Below are positions 47,497-55,074 of a stretch of DNA of 64,000 bases, in pieces. A program made the position numbers and the translations under genes. Every line of letters begins with the position of its first letter. Position 1 is the stretch's first letter. This DNA is from a virus. Below the pieces are notes generated by a model, which saw nothing but the letters and a program-made list of their open reading frames with translations, did not search any database and was not told the origin of the DNA. The stretch covers positions 1 to 64,000 of IMG/VR virus record IMGVR_UViG_3300044655_000744; one strand, written 5' to 3'.

Positions 47497-48127
47497 TAAC
47501 GATATCTCGACTATGTTTAATTATTTTATTGAATAGCACAGGTTGTGTATTTTGTATATATGTTACAATTTCTATTAAGGTAGTTTCTTTACCTATAAAA
47601 TTATCTATCAGCACACGATCTAAATTATTGTATTTGATAATGTGTTGATTGTTTAGCAGGTGTAATCGTAGGTCTTCATTGACTTCTTGCTGGTTTTCTT
47701 TAGCTGTAGTTAGCTCAGATAATTCAGCAATATCTCTAAGATACAATATTACGTTAGGATCTGCGTATCTTGCTAACTGAATTAGCCAATGGAATTGTGG
47801 TAAAAAATGTCTATCTAAAAATAGATAGTTTTCAGCAAAATATAGTATTGTTTTAGGATCTAGATTGGGTTCTAGGATTAGAGTTTCAGTAATAAAAGTA
47901 TTAACCCCAGAGATAAACCGAACAGACGGCTCTCTGAGGAATACTTCGATCCTACCCAACTTTCGGATCTGCTGATTTAGCAATGGTCGCCAGCCCTGTA
48001 TTATAGCTTCCGTTGCTAAGGAACTGCTACCATTTTTAAAGATGGGGTAGACGTACCGCTGTGACGGTACTATTTCTAATACTTCACAGCGGTTAGGAAA
48101 GATTATTTCATCTAACCTAGATAACAT
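47483..48127 (-). CDS. Sulfotransferase-like protein
   Basis: 214 residues. YVYPIFKNGSSSL near residue 25 matches the 5'-phosphosulfate loop of carbohydrate sulfotransferases (K-x-G-S/T-x-S) and EVFLREPSVRFISGVNTFI near residue 60 the 3'-phosphate-binding block (R-x-P-x-x-R-x-x-S). Sulfotransferases of this type move sulfate from PAPS to sugars. In an operon with radical SAM and SDR genes; the acceptor could be a surface glycan. Confidence 0.65.
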   Translation of the reverse strand: MLSRLDEIIFPNRCEVLEIVPSQRYVYPIFKNGSSSLATEAIIQGWRPLLNQQIRKLGRIEVFLREPSVRFISGVNTFITETLILEPNLDPKTILYFAENYLFLDRHFLPQFHWLIQLARYADPNVILYLRDIAELSELTTAKENQQEVNEDLRLHLLNNQHIIKYNNLDRVLIDNFIGKETTLIEIVTYIQNTQPVLFNKIIKHSRDIVNVLP

Positions 48128-48137
48128 CTATATACTA

Positions 48138-49157
48138 CTAGTTAGTTTTTTGACGGTTACGAATCATCGCTAGGATGTCTTCAGCACGTTGGCCGCCAGC
48201 TGCTGGAGTAGCTATTGGTGCTGTTGGAGCACTAACTGCCACTTCATCTTCCACTACAACAGGATCAGGAGTGAACGGAGGGTTACTTTCTACGTGTTCA
48301 CTTTCTACTGCGCGATCTGCCGTTACTGGAGCTGCTGTAGCTGTTGCTGCCGGAGCTGCTGTTGCTGCCACACCACGTGGGCGATAGTAAGCACCCCAAC
48401 GTTCTGTATCGTATGGTTGACCATCAACTGATGCTTCAAACATCTCTTTGATAACTTTAAGCTCAACATCGCTTGGTTTCTTAGGAAGGAATTCGCTAAG
48501 ATTATACAAACCGTGCTTCTCGATAGATTCAGCTTCTTCTGCTGTTAGCGCAGATTCTTTGCGTGACCATTTTGAAGTTGAGTAGTCAGCATATCCACCT
48601 TTTGATGTTTTGCTAACTGTAAAGTCCAAACCACCTTGGTAGTCTGTTGGTAAGTTTTCTAACTCAGGATCAAGTAACGCTGACTTGATTAAGTTAAAGA
48701 TTTGTGGGCTGATGATAAAGCGACGAATTGGATTCGCAGGTGCTTGGTCATCTGTTAGTGGATTTTCACGAACAAAACCTTGGAACAAGTATGATTTCTT
48801 TTTCCAATATTTACGACCCATCTCTTCTAAACTTGGATCCTTGAACCATGTACGTACTTCTGCTAGTACAGGGCAAGATTCACCATACATTTCTACACAT
48901 GGTACTTGTACTGTTACTGGTTTGCTGTCTGTTTGACCTTTAATGCCTGCGAAAGACAAGTTGATCATTAAACGTTCTTCCCAGAAGAAGTCGTTTTTTG
49001 GATTTGCGTTTGGAAGAAAGCGCACTCTAGCGTTTGAACCCTCTGGAATGTTCCAGTGTGCGTAGATTGCGTTGTCGCCTTGTGATTGACCGTTGCCGCT
49101 GCTACGGTTTTCTTGGGCTTGTAGTTTTGCTCTGATTTCTGCTAATGATGTTGCCAT
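48138..49157 (-). CDS. 32: Single-stranded DNA-binding protein gp32
   Basis: 339 residues from the ATG at 49157 (AAAGGAAA upstream). Basic N-terminus MATSLAEIRAKLQAQENRSS for cooperative binding, an OB core with VQVPCVEMYGESCPVL and FVREN, and an Ala/Pro/Thr/Val-rich tail ending RAEDILAMIRNRQK. The Cys/His zinc ligands of T4 gp32 are only partly visible. Protects replication intermediates and works with UvsX/UvsY. The tail is unusually repetitive (TAAPAATATAAPVT), causing long shadow frames on the other strand. Confidence 0.88.
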   Translation of the reverse strand: MATSLAEIRAKLQAQENRSSGNGQSQGDNAIYAHWNIPEGSNARVRFLPNANPKNDFFWEERLMINLSFAGIKGQTDSKPVTVQVPCVEMYGESCPVLAEVRTWFKDPSLEEMGRKYWKKKSYLFQGFVRENPLTDDQAPANPIRRFIISPQIFNLIKSALLDPELENLPTDYQGGLDFTVSKTSKGGYADYSTSKWSRKESALTAEEAESIEKHGLYNLSEFLPKKPSDVELKVIKEMFEASVDGQPYDTERWGAYYRPRGVAATAAPAATATAAPVTADRAVESEHVESNPPFTPDPVVVEDEVAVSAPTAPIATPAAGGQRAEDILAMIRNRQKTN

Positions 49158-49232
49158 GATAATTTCCTTTATGTTAAGTTGGTCTTTAATATGCCTAAAA
49201 CGTATAAGCATCTATATACTATACGTTATATA

Positions 49233-49240
49233 TATTTATC
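49233..49240 (-). promoter_or_regulatory. Late-type promoter octamer GATAAATA upstream of gp32
   Basis: GATAAATA on the minus strand 75 bases before the gp32 ATG, followed by an AT-rich leader. Just upstream TCTC-TTGC-GAGA forms a small hairpin. Confidence 0.45.
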
Positions 49241-49255
49241 TCGCAAGAGATATTT

Positions 49256-50608
49256 CTAACTATTTTTACCAATCTTACGTTCTACTATGTCGATGATAAT
49301 AGCATCACGCTTGAGTTGCCCTTCTAATTCTTTAATAGCAATAGTATTATCGTATGTCATAGTATATCCCAACGATACTGCTACTTCTTGTAGCTGTTTG
49401 CGTCTGCGCACTCTTTCTTCCGCAGTTAATGTAGGGTTTGACTTATTATACCATATACCTACTTCTTTTGTTAATATCATGTTAGGATCTGCTCGACTAG
49501 TAGTATACAACGGTGTGCCTGGGTGGATACTTAGATTGTAGCCTGCCTGTAACTCTATAATTGTTTTACCTACTAGATGCTTGTAACGTTCTAGCATTGC
49601 TAGGGTTTGATGAAAGTCGTCGAGTGTTTCTGTAGGGTAACCAACAAACATAAGTAAAATGGCACGAAGGCCCAACTTATCCATGTATTCTAAACTATGA
49701 TCTAAATCAGCATTAGTAAAGTTCTTTTTCATTTGCTGCCTAAGATTATCACTGCCTGTTTCTACCCCTATCTCTAAAACAATGTTGCCAGAGGCTGCAA
49801 TTTTGCGCCAGTAATCTTCATTAGACTGACTAGCGTTTCTTATAATAAACTGGCTGCCCCACGAAAATTTAGGGAAACGCTGTTTAATTTCAATCAGATG
49901 ATCTAACAACTCATAAAATGCCGGCAGTGATCCGTTAACTAAACTGTCAGTAAAATGGATATGGGCATGATCAAATGTTGTTAGGATCTGCTCTATTTCA
50001 GCCGCAATAGATTTGGGCGCACGTTGAGAAAACTTCCAATGCTCGTGTATTTCACAGAATGTACATTTACGTACACACCCCCTAGATCCTGATATAGGAA
50101 CCCAGATCGGTTGTTCAACTTTCTCAGCTTCTTGTTTATAAAAGTTAACATCGTAATCACCGTAATACGGTAGATAGGGAGCTGTCATTGGAGTAAAATC
50201 TAATTGTCTATCAATACCAAAGAACTCTGTTAGAAACTTTGGCCACTGCACCTCGCCGTCACCTTCTATACAAACGTCAGCAGTCATTGCCACTTTGCCG
50301 TTTATACTATCTTTAATGCCACTGCCGCCGGCTACTATTGTTATTTTGGGATTTAACTGTTTTAATAACGTTACTAATTCCTGTGCTTTGGGTTTGCTCT
50401 TGTAAGTAAATACACTTAAAGCAACTACTTCTGGATCAAACGCTAATATTTGTTCTGCCCAGAATGACACAGTACCGTTGGGGTCTTTATTGAAATCAAG
50501 AAATGCCGCTGATAGACCTAACCACTTAGTTGCCCCTAATAAGACAGCAGGGGCACCCGGTAAGTTCCAACTTGGCATTGGTGGGAAGTTGCAGACAACT
50601 ACATTCAT
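49256..50608 (-). CDS. B12-binding radical SAM enzyme (second)
   Basis: 450 residues. N-terminal cobalamin-binding domain (MNVVVCNFPPMPSWNLPGA, PEVVALSVFTYKSKPKAQEL, IVAGGSGIKDS, CIEGDGEVQWP), radical SAM motif SRGCVRKCTFCEIHE near residue 178, ILLMFVGYPTETLDDF and HPGTPLY as in methylthiotransferase-like and class B methylase barrels. Shorter than the enzyme at 5394 and only distantly related. GATAAGTA ends five bases before the ATG. Confidence 0.87.
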   Translation of the reverse strand: MNVVVCNFPPMPSWNLPGAPAVLLGATKWLGLSAAFLDFNKDPNGTVSFWAEQILAFDPEVVALSVFTYKSKPKAQELVTLLKQLNPKITIVAGGSGIKDSINGKVAMTADVCIEGDGEVQWPKFLTEFFGIDRQLDFTPMTAPYLPYYGDYDVNFYKQEAEKVEQPIWVPISGSRGCVRKCTFCEIHEHWKFSQRAPKSIAAEIEQILTTFDHAHIHFTDSLVNGSLPAFYELLDHLIEIKQRFPKFSWGSQFIIRNASQSNEDYWRKIAASGNIVLEIGVETGSDNLRQQMKKNFTNADLDHSLEYMDKLGLRAILLMFVGYPTETLDDFHQTLAMLERYKHLVGKTIIELQAGYNLSIHPGTPLYTTSRADPNMILTKEVGIWYNKSNPTLTAEERVRRRKQLQEVAVSLGYTMTYDNTIAIKELEGQLKRDAIIIDIVERKIGKNS

Positions 50609-50613
50609 AATAA

Positions 50614-50621
50614 TACTTATC
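50614..50621 (-). promoter_or_regulatory. Late-type variant GATAAGTA, 5 bases before ATG
   Basis: GATAAGTA-TTATT-ATG on the minus strand; the same octamer and spacing stand in front of the large terminase. Confidence 0.4.
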
Positions 50622-50627
50622 AGCCAA

Positions 50628-50656
50628 CAAAAAAGGCACTATAAAAGTGCCTTTTT
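50628..50656 (-). terminator. Rho-independent terminator
   Basis: AAAAAGGCACT-TTTAT-AGTGCCTTTTT: 11-bp stem and T-run on the minus strand after the large structural gene at 50681. Confidence 0.88.
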
Positions 50657-50680
50657 CTAATTGATATTATAATTGTTATT

Positions 50681-52570
50681 TTACTTTAAACCTGCTATTC
50701 TGCGCATCTGCGCAATATCTTCATCAAACTGTTTGTTATATAATGATACATCGTCTTCTGGTTCATCTTTAGCTATTGCCTTAATACCATGAGGAATAGT
50801 TTTAAGTTTGTCTAAAAAGTTTAAGTCTTTTGCGCCCATACGTTTTAGTTTTTCATCTTTGTTAACGTGGTCTTCGTAACCTTCTGCCAGTGCTGCTTTC
50901 ATTTCTTCTTTAGATTTGCCATATTTTGCCTGGAATTCTTCGTCTGACAGTTCTGTAAGATCCATGTCAACTTCTTTCATTTTGCCTTCTGCTAGTTCGC
51001 CACTGCCTTCTAACTGATCAACAACTTGTTGAACATAAGCACTAACATCGCTAGAACCGATTTCTTCAACATCACCTACCCATTCAGCAACATCTCTAGC
51101 CGCATCCATAATTGCTTGTGGGCCGTGTTGTACTAATAAGTCTTTGTGTTGGTTAATAATACGACGAATAATTGCTGATTGAACAGCTTCACAACAATCA
51201 CTGCTGCTATTATCTTCGTCAACTACTGGGTCATCCATACCACTAGCACCATAAGTATCACCTTCACTGTATTGATCAGGAGTATCTTCGTCGCCAATAG
51301 TAGACATAATTTGCCCGTAAATTTCTGGCATGTTTTCTTCTACCCAGACCATAACTACATCACGAGCATCGGCATCGGGATTTGCTTCTGCCAATTCACC
51401 CAATTGATCAAATAATCTATCATCACCTATAATATTATACAGTGCGTTGGTAGCGTTTTGCGCATCAACTCCAACAATAAGTGGTTCACTTAATAGGTCA
51501 ATTAGTTCCGAAACTTGGTCTTCACCTTCTGGTTTAGCCCAAGTACCTTCAGCTACATTGTTAGCCCAACTTTCAAACTGTTCTGCAAATTTATTTTCTT
51601 TTTTCATTTTATAAGCCTTTTGCACTAGAGGTAGCGCATCTTCCATTTTATCGTTATAAGTACGTTTAACAAAACGTTCACGCATACTGTCTGCGTCGTA
51701 ATCGTCCATCAATGTATGTTCTTCATTGTGGAAATGTTCTTTACACGCAGCATAGCCTTTTCGACCACCAATACGTTTAAGAGCATTATTTAATAAACCG
51801 TGGTATTCAAATGCTGCTTCAACCATCGATTGTGTTTCAGCATCTTCAAATGTTCTACGAACCATTGCTGATTTAAAAGGACGTAGTTTACCACATTCTT
51901 CAGCAATACGTGTAATGTGTTGACCAAAGTCATCCATTAGACTGCCGCCTTCACTAATATGACGTGCCATAGCACGAGCATACTTTAAGTTATTGTGTGG
52001 TAATTTGAATCGTTCGCCGTCGTGTGTTTCAACAAAAATACTATTAATGTGACGAGCACGTGCGCCTCTAACTTCATCTACTACAGGCTGGCTATGACGT
52101 ACTATAATACGCACATTACCGTCATTTTCGTAACTGCTACGACTAGTGCCGTGTAAGCGACTTTCAGATACAACTTCATCTTTGGCGTATGTGCTGTCTG
52201 ACTTACTTACTTGTTGTAGGTCACGATGTTTTAGTGTACTACGTGTAATATCACGTGGCTCAAAGCTCAATAAGTTACGTTTAGCAAACTCACGTAGTTC
52301 ACGTAGGAATCCGTACCATGTGTTTTTTTGTTCTTCGTCTAGATCTGAGCTAATGTTTTTGCTGAAGTAGACTTTAAGGCTATTTTCATCAATTAGACTA
52401 AGTGTGATGTTACCGTAGTCGTGTCCTTCAGATACATAGTCAAAGTTAAAAAACCGCGCTTCTTCTGGTTCTTGTGTAGCTTTGGCGTTTTCGTCACCGA
52501 GCGTGACATCTTCGAAACGATCACGGATCTTTTCAAATAATGATTCGGCTATTTTATTAATTTCTCTCAT
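50681..52570 (-). CDS. Large conserved virion-associated protein
   Basis: 629 residues, strongly charged, mainly helical, no signal or membrane segment. The last residues, DEDIAQMRRIAGLK, carry the I/L-x-x-[LM/I]-AG-[LIM] motif that also occurs in the proteins at 54189 and 55071. Acidic central part (EENMPEIYGQIM, DSSSDCC-like Ser/Asp patch). Directly downstream of the terminase. Probably an internal head or scaffold-type protein; the shared motif may be a protease-processing or assembly signal. GATAAATA ends five bases before the ATG. Confidence 0.65.
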   Translation of the reverse strand: MREINKIAESLFEKIRDRFEDVTLGDENAKATQEPEEARFFNFDYVSEGHDYGNITLSLIDENSLKVYFSKNISSDLDEEQKNTWYGFLRELREFAKRNLLSFEPRDITRSTLKHRDLQQVSKSDSTYAKDEVVSESRLHGTSRSSYENDGNVRIIVRHSQPVVDEVRGARARHINSIFVETHDGERFKLPHNNLKYARAMARHISEGGSLMDDFGQHITRIAEECGKLRPFKSAMVRRTFEDAETQSMVEAAFEYHGLLNNALKRIGGRKGYAACKEHFHNEEHTLMDDYDADSMRERFVKRTYNDKMEDALPLVQKAYKMKKENKFAEQFESWANNVAEGTWAKPEGEDQVSELIDLLSEPLIVGVDAQNATNALYNIIGDDRLFDQLGELAEANPDADARDVVMVWVEENMPEIYGQIMSTIGDEDTPDQYSEGDTYGASGMDDPVVDEDNSSSDCCEAVQSAIIRRIINQHKDLLVQHGPQAIMDAARDVAEWVGDVEEIGSSDVSAYVQQVVDQLEGSGELAEGKMKEVDMDLTELSDEEFQAKYGKSKEEMKAALAEGYEDHVNKDEKLKRMGAKDLNFLDKLKTIPHGIKAIAKDEPEDDVSLYNKQFDEDIAQMRRIAGLK

Positions 52571-52575
52571 AGTAT

Positions 52576-52583
52576 TATTTATC
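52576..52583 (-). promoter_or_regulatory. Late-type octamer GATAAATA, 5 bases before ATG
   Basis: GATAAATA-ATACT-ATG on the minus strand, no Shine-Dalgarno. Confidence 0.5.
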
Positions 52584-54152
52584 TTAAAACATTATAAAGG
52601 GCATTGGCTCAATCACATCATCCATTGTGTCGCGCATTGCATTGTCTAACTGACTGTCGAATGATTGAAGCATCATTGCCATACGTACTACTAGTAGCAA
52701 GCTCATTACTAGATCGTCGGTTTCGCCCGGTTTAGCAGCATAACTAGGGCCATTGGCTACAAACGTTTTAAGTTCTGAAATTAAGTTTTTACTACAAATA
52801 GTCATGCGTTTACTTTCAATTAAATTTTTTAATTTAGCGCAGGCACTTAGTTTTGACTTGTTAGTAGTGTTAAATCCTTTACGATATCTTCTTCCAGAAC
52901 TAGACTGCTTAGGTTCACTTAAGAATGTACCTTTAATGTTTTCTTCACCAAGTTCACTTACACTAATAAGTGCTGCCTCACCTAAGGTATTGTTTTCCAT
53001 TGAGTAGTAAATGCTATTCACTGGTACTGTTTCTGCTAGATACTTAGTAATTTCGCTGAGGATACCGATTTGACGTTGTACCATAGTGCGATTATGTTGC
53101 CACTCACCGACTTGCTGGAAACTAGGTAATTCAAATATCTGTATAGCTGCAGGATCACCGCCTGTACCTAGACTAGGATCCAACGCTATCATATAAGTCA
53201 TGCTAGGATTTGGTTTTTTATACCAACGCACTTGCCCTTGTCGTTCTATTGGCTCTATTCCTGCCATTTCAACTAAGTGGCCAGGATTAATCAGTGTTTC
53301 GTCCCAAATAATAAACTCACAGTCCATTTCTCGGCGGAAACGCTCATCGCCTAATTGCGCACGTTGCTCGCTGGCCCATTTTTCATCTCGATCTGGATGT
53401 TCTCTCCAATAACTACGAAATGCTCTAAATCCGTTTACACCTAGTTCTGTAGTATTACCAAACTCATCAAGTGTTTTATTAGCACCTTTCCATAGGGTAG
53501 CAAACTGGTCTTCATCGCTGTTGGGAGTTGAAGTAATAATACATTTACCACCAGTGGCTAGTGTGGGACTAATAGAAGTCCAAAATTCTCGTCCTATGGT
53601 AGGGCGAACGAACGCAAACTCATCGCAATACAGTAGTGATATAGACATACCACGACCGGTGTTTTCAGTAGTTGTAGCACTTACAATACGACTTCCATTA
53701 TCAAAGTCTATACTACCTTTGTTATAACTTACCGCTCCAGCACGTATGTGGTCCGGTACACTTTCATAAGCGTAGCGTATACGCTGCATGATTTCTTGCG
53801 AACCTGTAAACTTATGTGCGGCAATAAGAATAGTACTATCTGACACAAACATTGCGTACCATAACAAATAACCCGCGGCACTTGTTGACTTACCGGTTTG
53901 ACGTGGCATCAATGATATACTATAACGATAGTTGTGATAGGCGTCAATTAAACGCTTTTGATAAGTAAACGGTTGATATAGCATGCGCCCTTTAGTGGGA
54001 TGCTGGATATAAAAGTAATTACTCATAAAGTACTCGGGTCCTGTTATAGGATCTGCGCACCTTGCAAATTCTTGTAGTTGTTCGTGTGTAAACGAATCCT
54101 GCTGATGAGGTTTCTTTACTAGAACATTATCTGTACCTTTTGCTGTTGCCAT
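52584..54152 (-). CDS. 17: Terminase large subunit gp17
   Basis: 522 residues. ATPase: Walker A-like LMPRQTGKSTSAAGYLLW near residue 85 and Walker B SLLYCDEFAFV, then the coupling motif CIITSTPNSDEDQF. C-terminal nuclease: MIALDPSLGTGGDPAAIQIFEL (first catalytic Asp), YSMENNTLGEAA and ETDDLVMSLLLV (last Asp). Pumps DNA into proheads and cuts it by a headful mechanism. GATAAGTA lies five bases before the ATG. Confidence 0.95.
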   Translation of the reverse strand: MATAKGTDNVLVKKPHQQDSFTHEQLQEFARCADPITGPEYFMSNYFYIQHPTKGRMLYQPFTYQKRLIDAYHNYRYSISLMPRQTGKSTSAAGYLLWYAMFVSDSTILIAAHKFTGSQEIMQRIRYAYESVPDHIRAGAVSYNKGSIDFDNGSRIVSATTTENTGRGMSISLLYCDEFAFVRPTIGREFWTSISPTLATGGKCIITSTPNSDEDQFATLWKGANKTLDEFGNTTELGVNGFRAFRSYWREHPDRDEKWASEQRAQLGDERFRREMDCEFIIWDETLINPGHLVEMAGIEPIERQGQVRWYKKPNPSMTYMIALDPSLGTGGDPAAIQIFELPSFQQVGEWQHNRTMVQRQIGILSEITKYLAETVPVNSIYYSMENNTLGEAALISVSELGEENIKGTFLSEPKQSSSGRRYRKGFNTTNKSKLSACAKLKNLIESKRMTICSKNLISELKTFVANGPSYAAKPGETDDLVMSLLLVVRMAMMLQSFDSQLDNAMRDTMDDVIEPMPFIMF

Positions 54153-54157
54153 ATAGT

Positions 54158-54165
54158 TACTTATC
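54158..54165 (-). promoter_or_regulatory. Late-type variant GATAAGTA, 5 bases before ATG
   Basis: GATAAGTA-ACTAT-ATG in front of the large terminase; identical octamer to 50614. Confidence 0.4.
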
Positions 54166-54188
54166 CTGGCTTGGTTTAGAGAGTTAAA

Positions 54189-54416
54189 TTACCAGGGCTT
54201 TTCGCCTGTTAGATGAGGCATACTAAACCAAAGTTTAAACCACTCTGGTGTGCCTGGTTGGATGTTATTGTTGTTTTGGTATTGAATTTTTTCGTTAGCT
54301 GTAATGCTAGGATTACTGCCTTCTGTTTTTGCTACACTACCATAGCCACTATATTCTTGAAGATCAGCTTTATTACCGATGCCAGCCATCACTCTAAGTT
54401 GTTCTAATTCGTCCAT
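54189..54416 (-). CDS. Small conserved protein upstream of the terminase
   Basis: 75 residues. MDELEQLRVMAGIGNKADLQ contains the L-x-x-MAG motif; the C-terminus IQPGTPEWFKLWFSMPHLTGEKPW is the most conserved part and is typical for small proteins next to gene 17 in T4-like phages of aquatic hosts. Its ATG overlaps the stop of the gene upstream (TAATG). Role unknown, probably packaging or head assembly. Confidence 0.7.
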   Translation of the reverse strand: MDELEQLRVMAGIGNKADLQEYSGYGSVAKTEGSNPSITANEKIQYQNNNNIQPGTPEWFKLWFSMPHLTGEKPW

Positions 54417-54769
54417 TATACGCCGTATTTGTTTTTCTTAGGTTTAGCTACAGGACTAACTTTGTTTGCTTTGTTAGATTCAACACTACCTTTGCCGCCA
54501 TGTGTTTTGCGTTTAAGGCCAAACTTCTTACTAGCATGATCAATTATTTCTTGATCGGCAGCACTGTAGCCTATTGTTACAAAGTCACTGCCTGTGCCGG
54601 CACGTTGATCAGCATCTACATCAGGAGCGCCTGCTAGCTCAATACCAAAGCGGTATGCTAGGTACGGATTAGCGTTATTATCTAAATGAGGAAAAGACTG
54701 AAGATTAGGAAGAGCATTTTTAGAACCCTTCCTAATATCACCTTCAGTAACTATTTCATTAATTTTCAT
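54416..54769 (-). CDS. Conserved phage protein in the packaging operon
   Basis: 117 residues, MKINEIVTEGDIRKGSKNAL then LDNNANPYLAYRFGIELAGAPD and YSAADQEIIDHASKKFG; basic Lys-rich tail. TAATG overlap at both ends. Recognisable in T4-like phages of aquatic bacteria, no known function. Confidence 0.7.
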   Translation of the reverse strand: MKINEIVTEGDIRKGSKNALPNLQSFPHLDNNANPYLAYRFGIELAGAPDVDADQRAGTGSDFVTIGYSAADQEIIDHASKKFGLKRKTHGGKGSVESNKANKVSPVAKPKKNKYGV

Positions 54770-55074
54770 TAATATTCGTCTTCTTCTTCTAGTCTACCAC
54801 GTAGATCAGTTACAGAACCTGTTTGACTATTACTACGCAAAAATGCTTCAAGCCACGGGCGAGTGTATGCACCAACAACATTACCTACTTCTTTAGTAGA
54901 TTCAAGTTGATTCGCAATTCTAACCGCTTCCGATAATGCTTCCTCGAGTTGATCTATTAGATCAGCCGCGTGGCTAGTGCCTTCATCATCCCAAAGTGCT
55001 TCTTGGACTGGCTGTTCTAATGAACTACCGTTTTCAACAATCATCGCATATTTTTTTAATAAGTCTGAACTCAT
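54769..55074 (-). CDS. Conserved phage protein in the packaging operon
   Basis: 101 residues from the ATG at 55074, which overlaps the upstream stop (ATGA). MSSDLLKKYAMIVENGS followed by an acidic helical middle (LIDQLEEALSEAVRIANQLES) and RPWLEAFLRS; acidic C-terminus. The LLKKYAxIV theme recurs at the N-terminus of several phage head-related proteins. Function unknown. Confidence 0.7.
   Translation of the reverse strand: MSSDLLKKYAMIVENGSSLEQPVQEALWDDEGTSHAADLIDQLEEALSEAVRIANQLESTKEVGNVVGAYTRPWLEAFLRSNSQTGSVTDLRGRLEEEDEY

Noticed and set aside
48175-48431. Plus-strand frames opposite gp32
   Set aside because: They mirror the Ala/Thr/Val-rich repetitive tail of gp32 and have no start signals.
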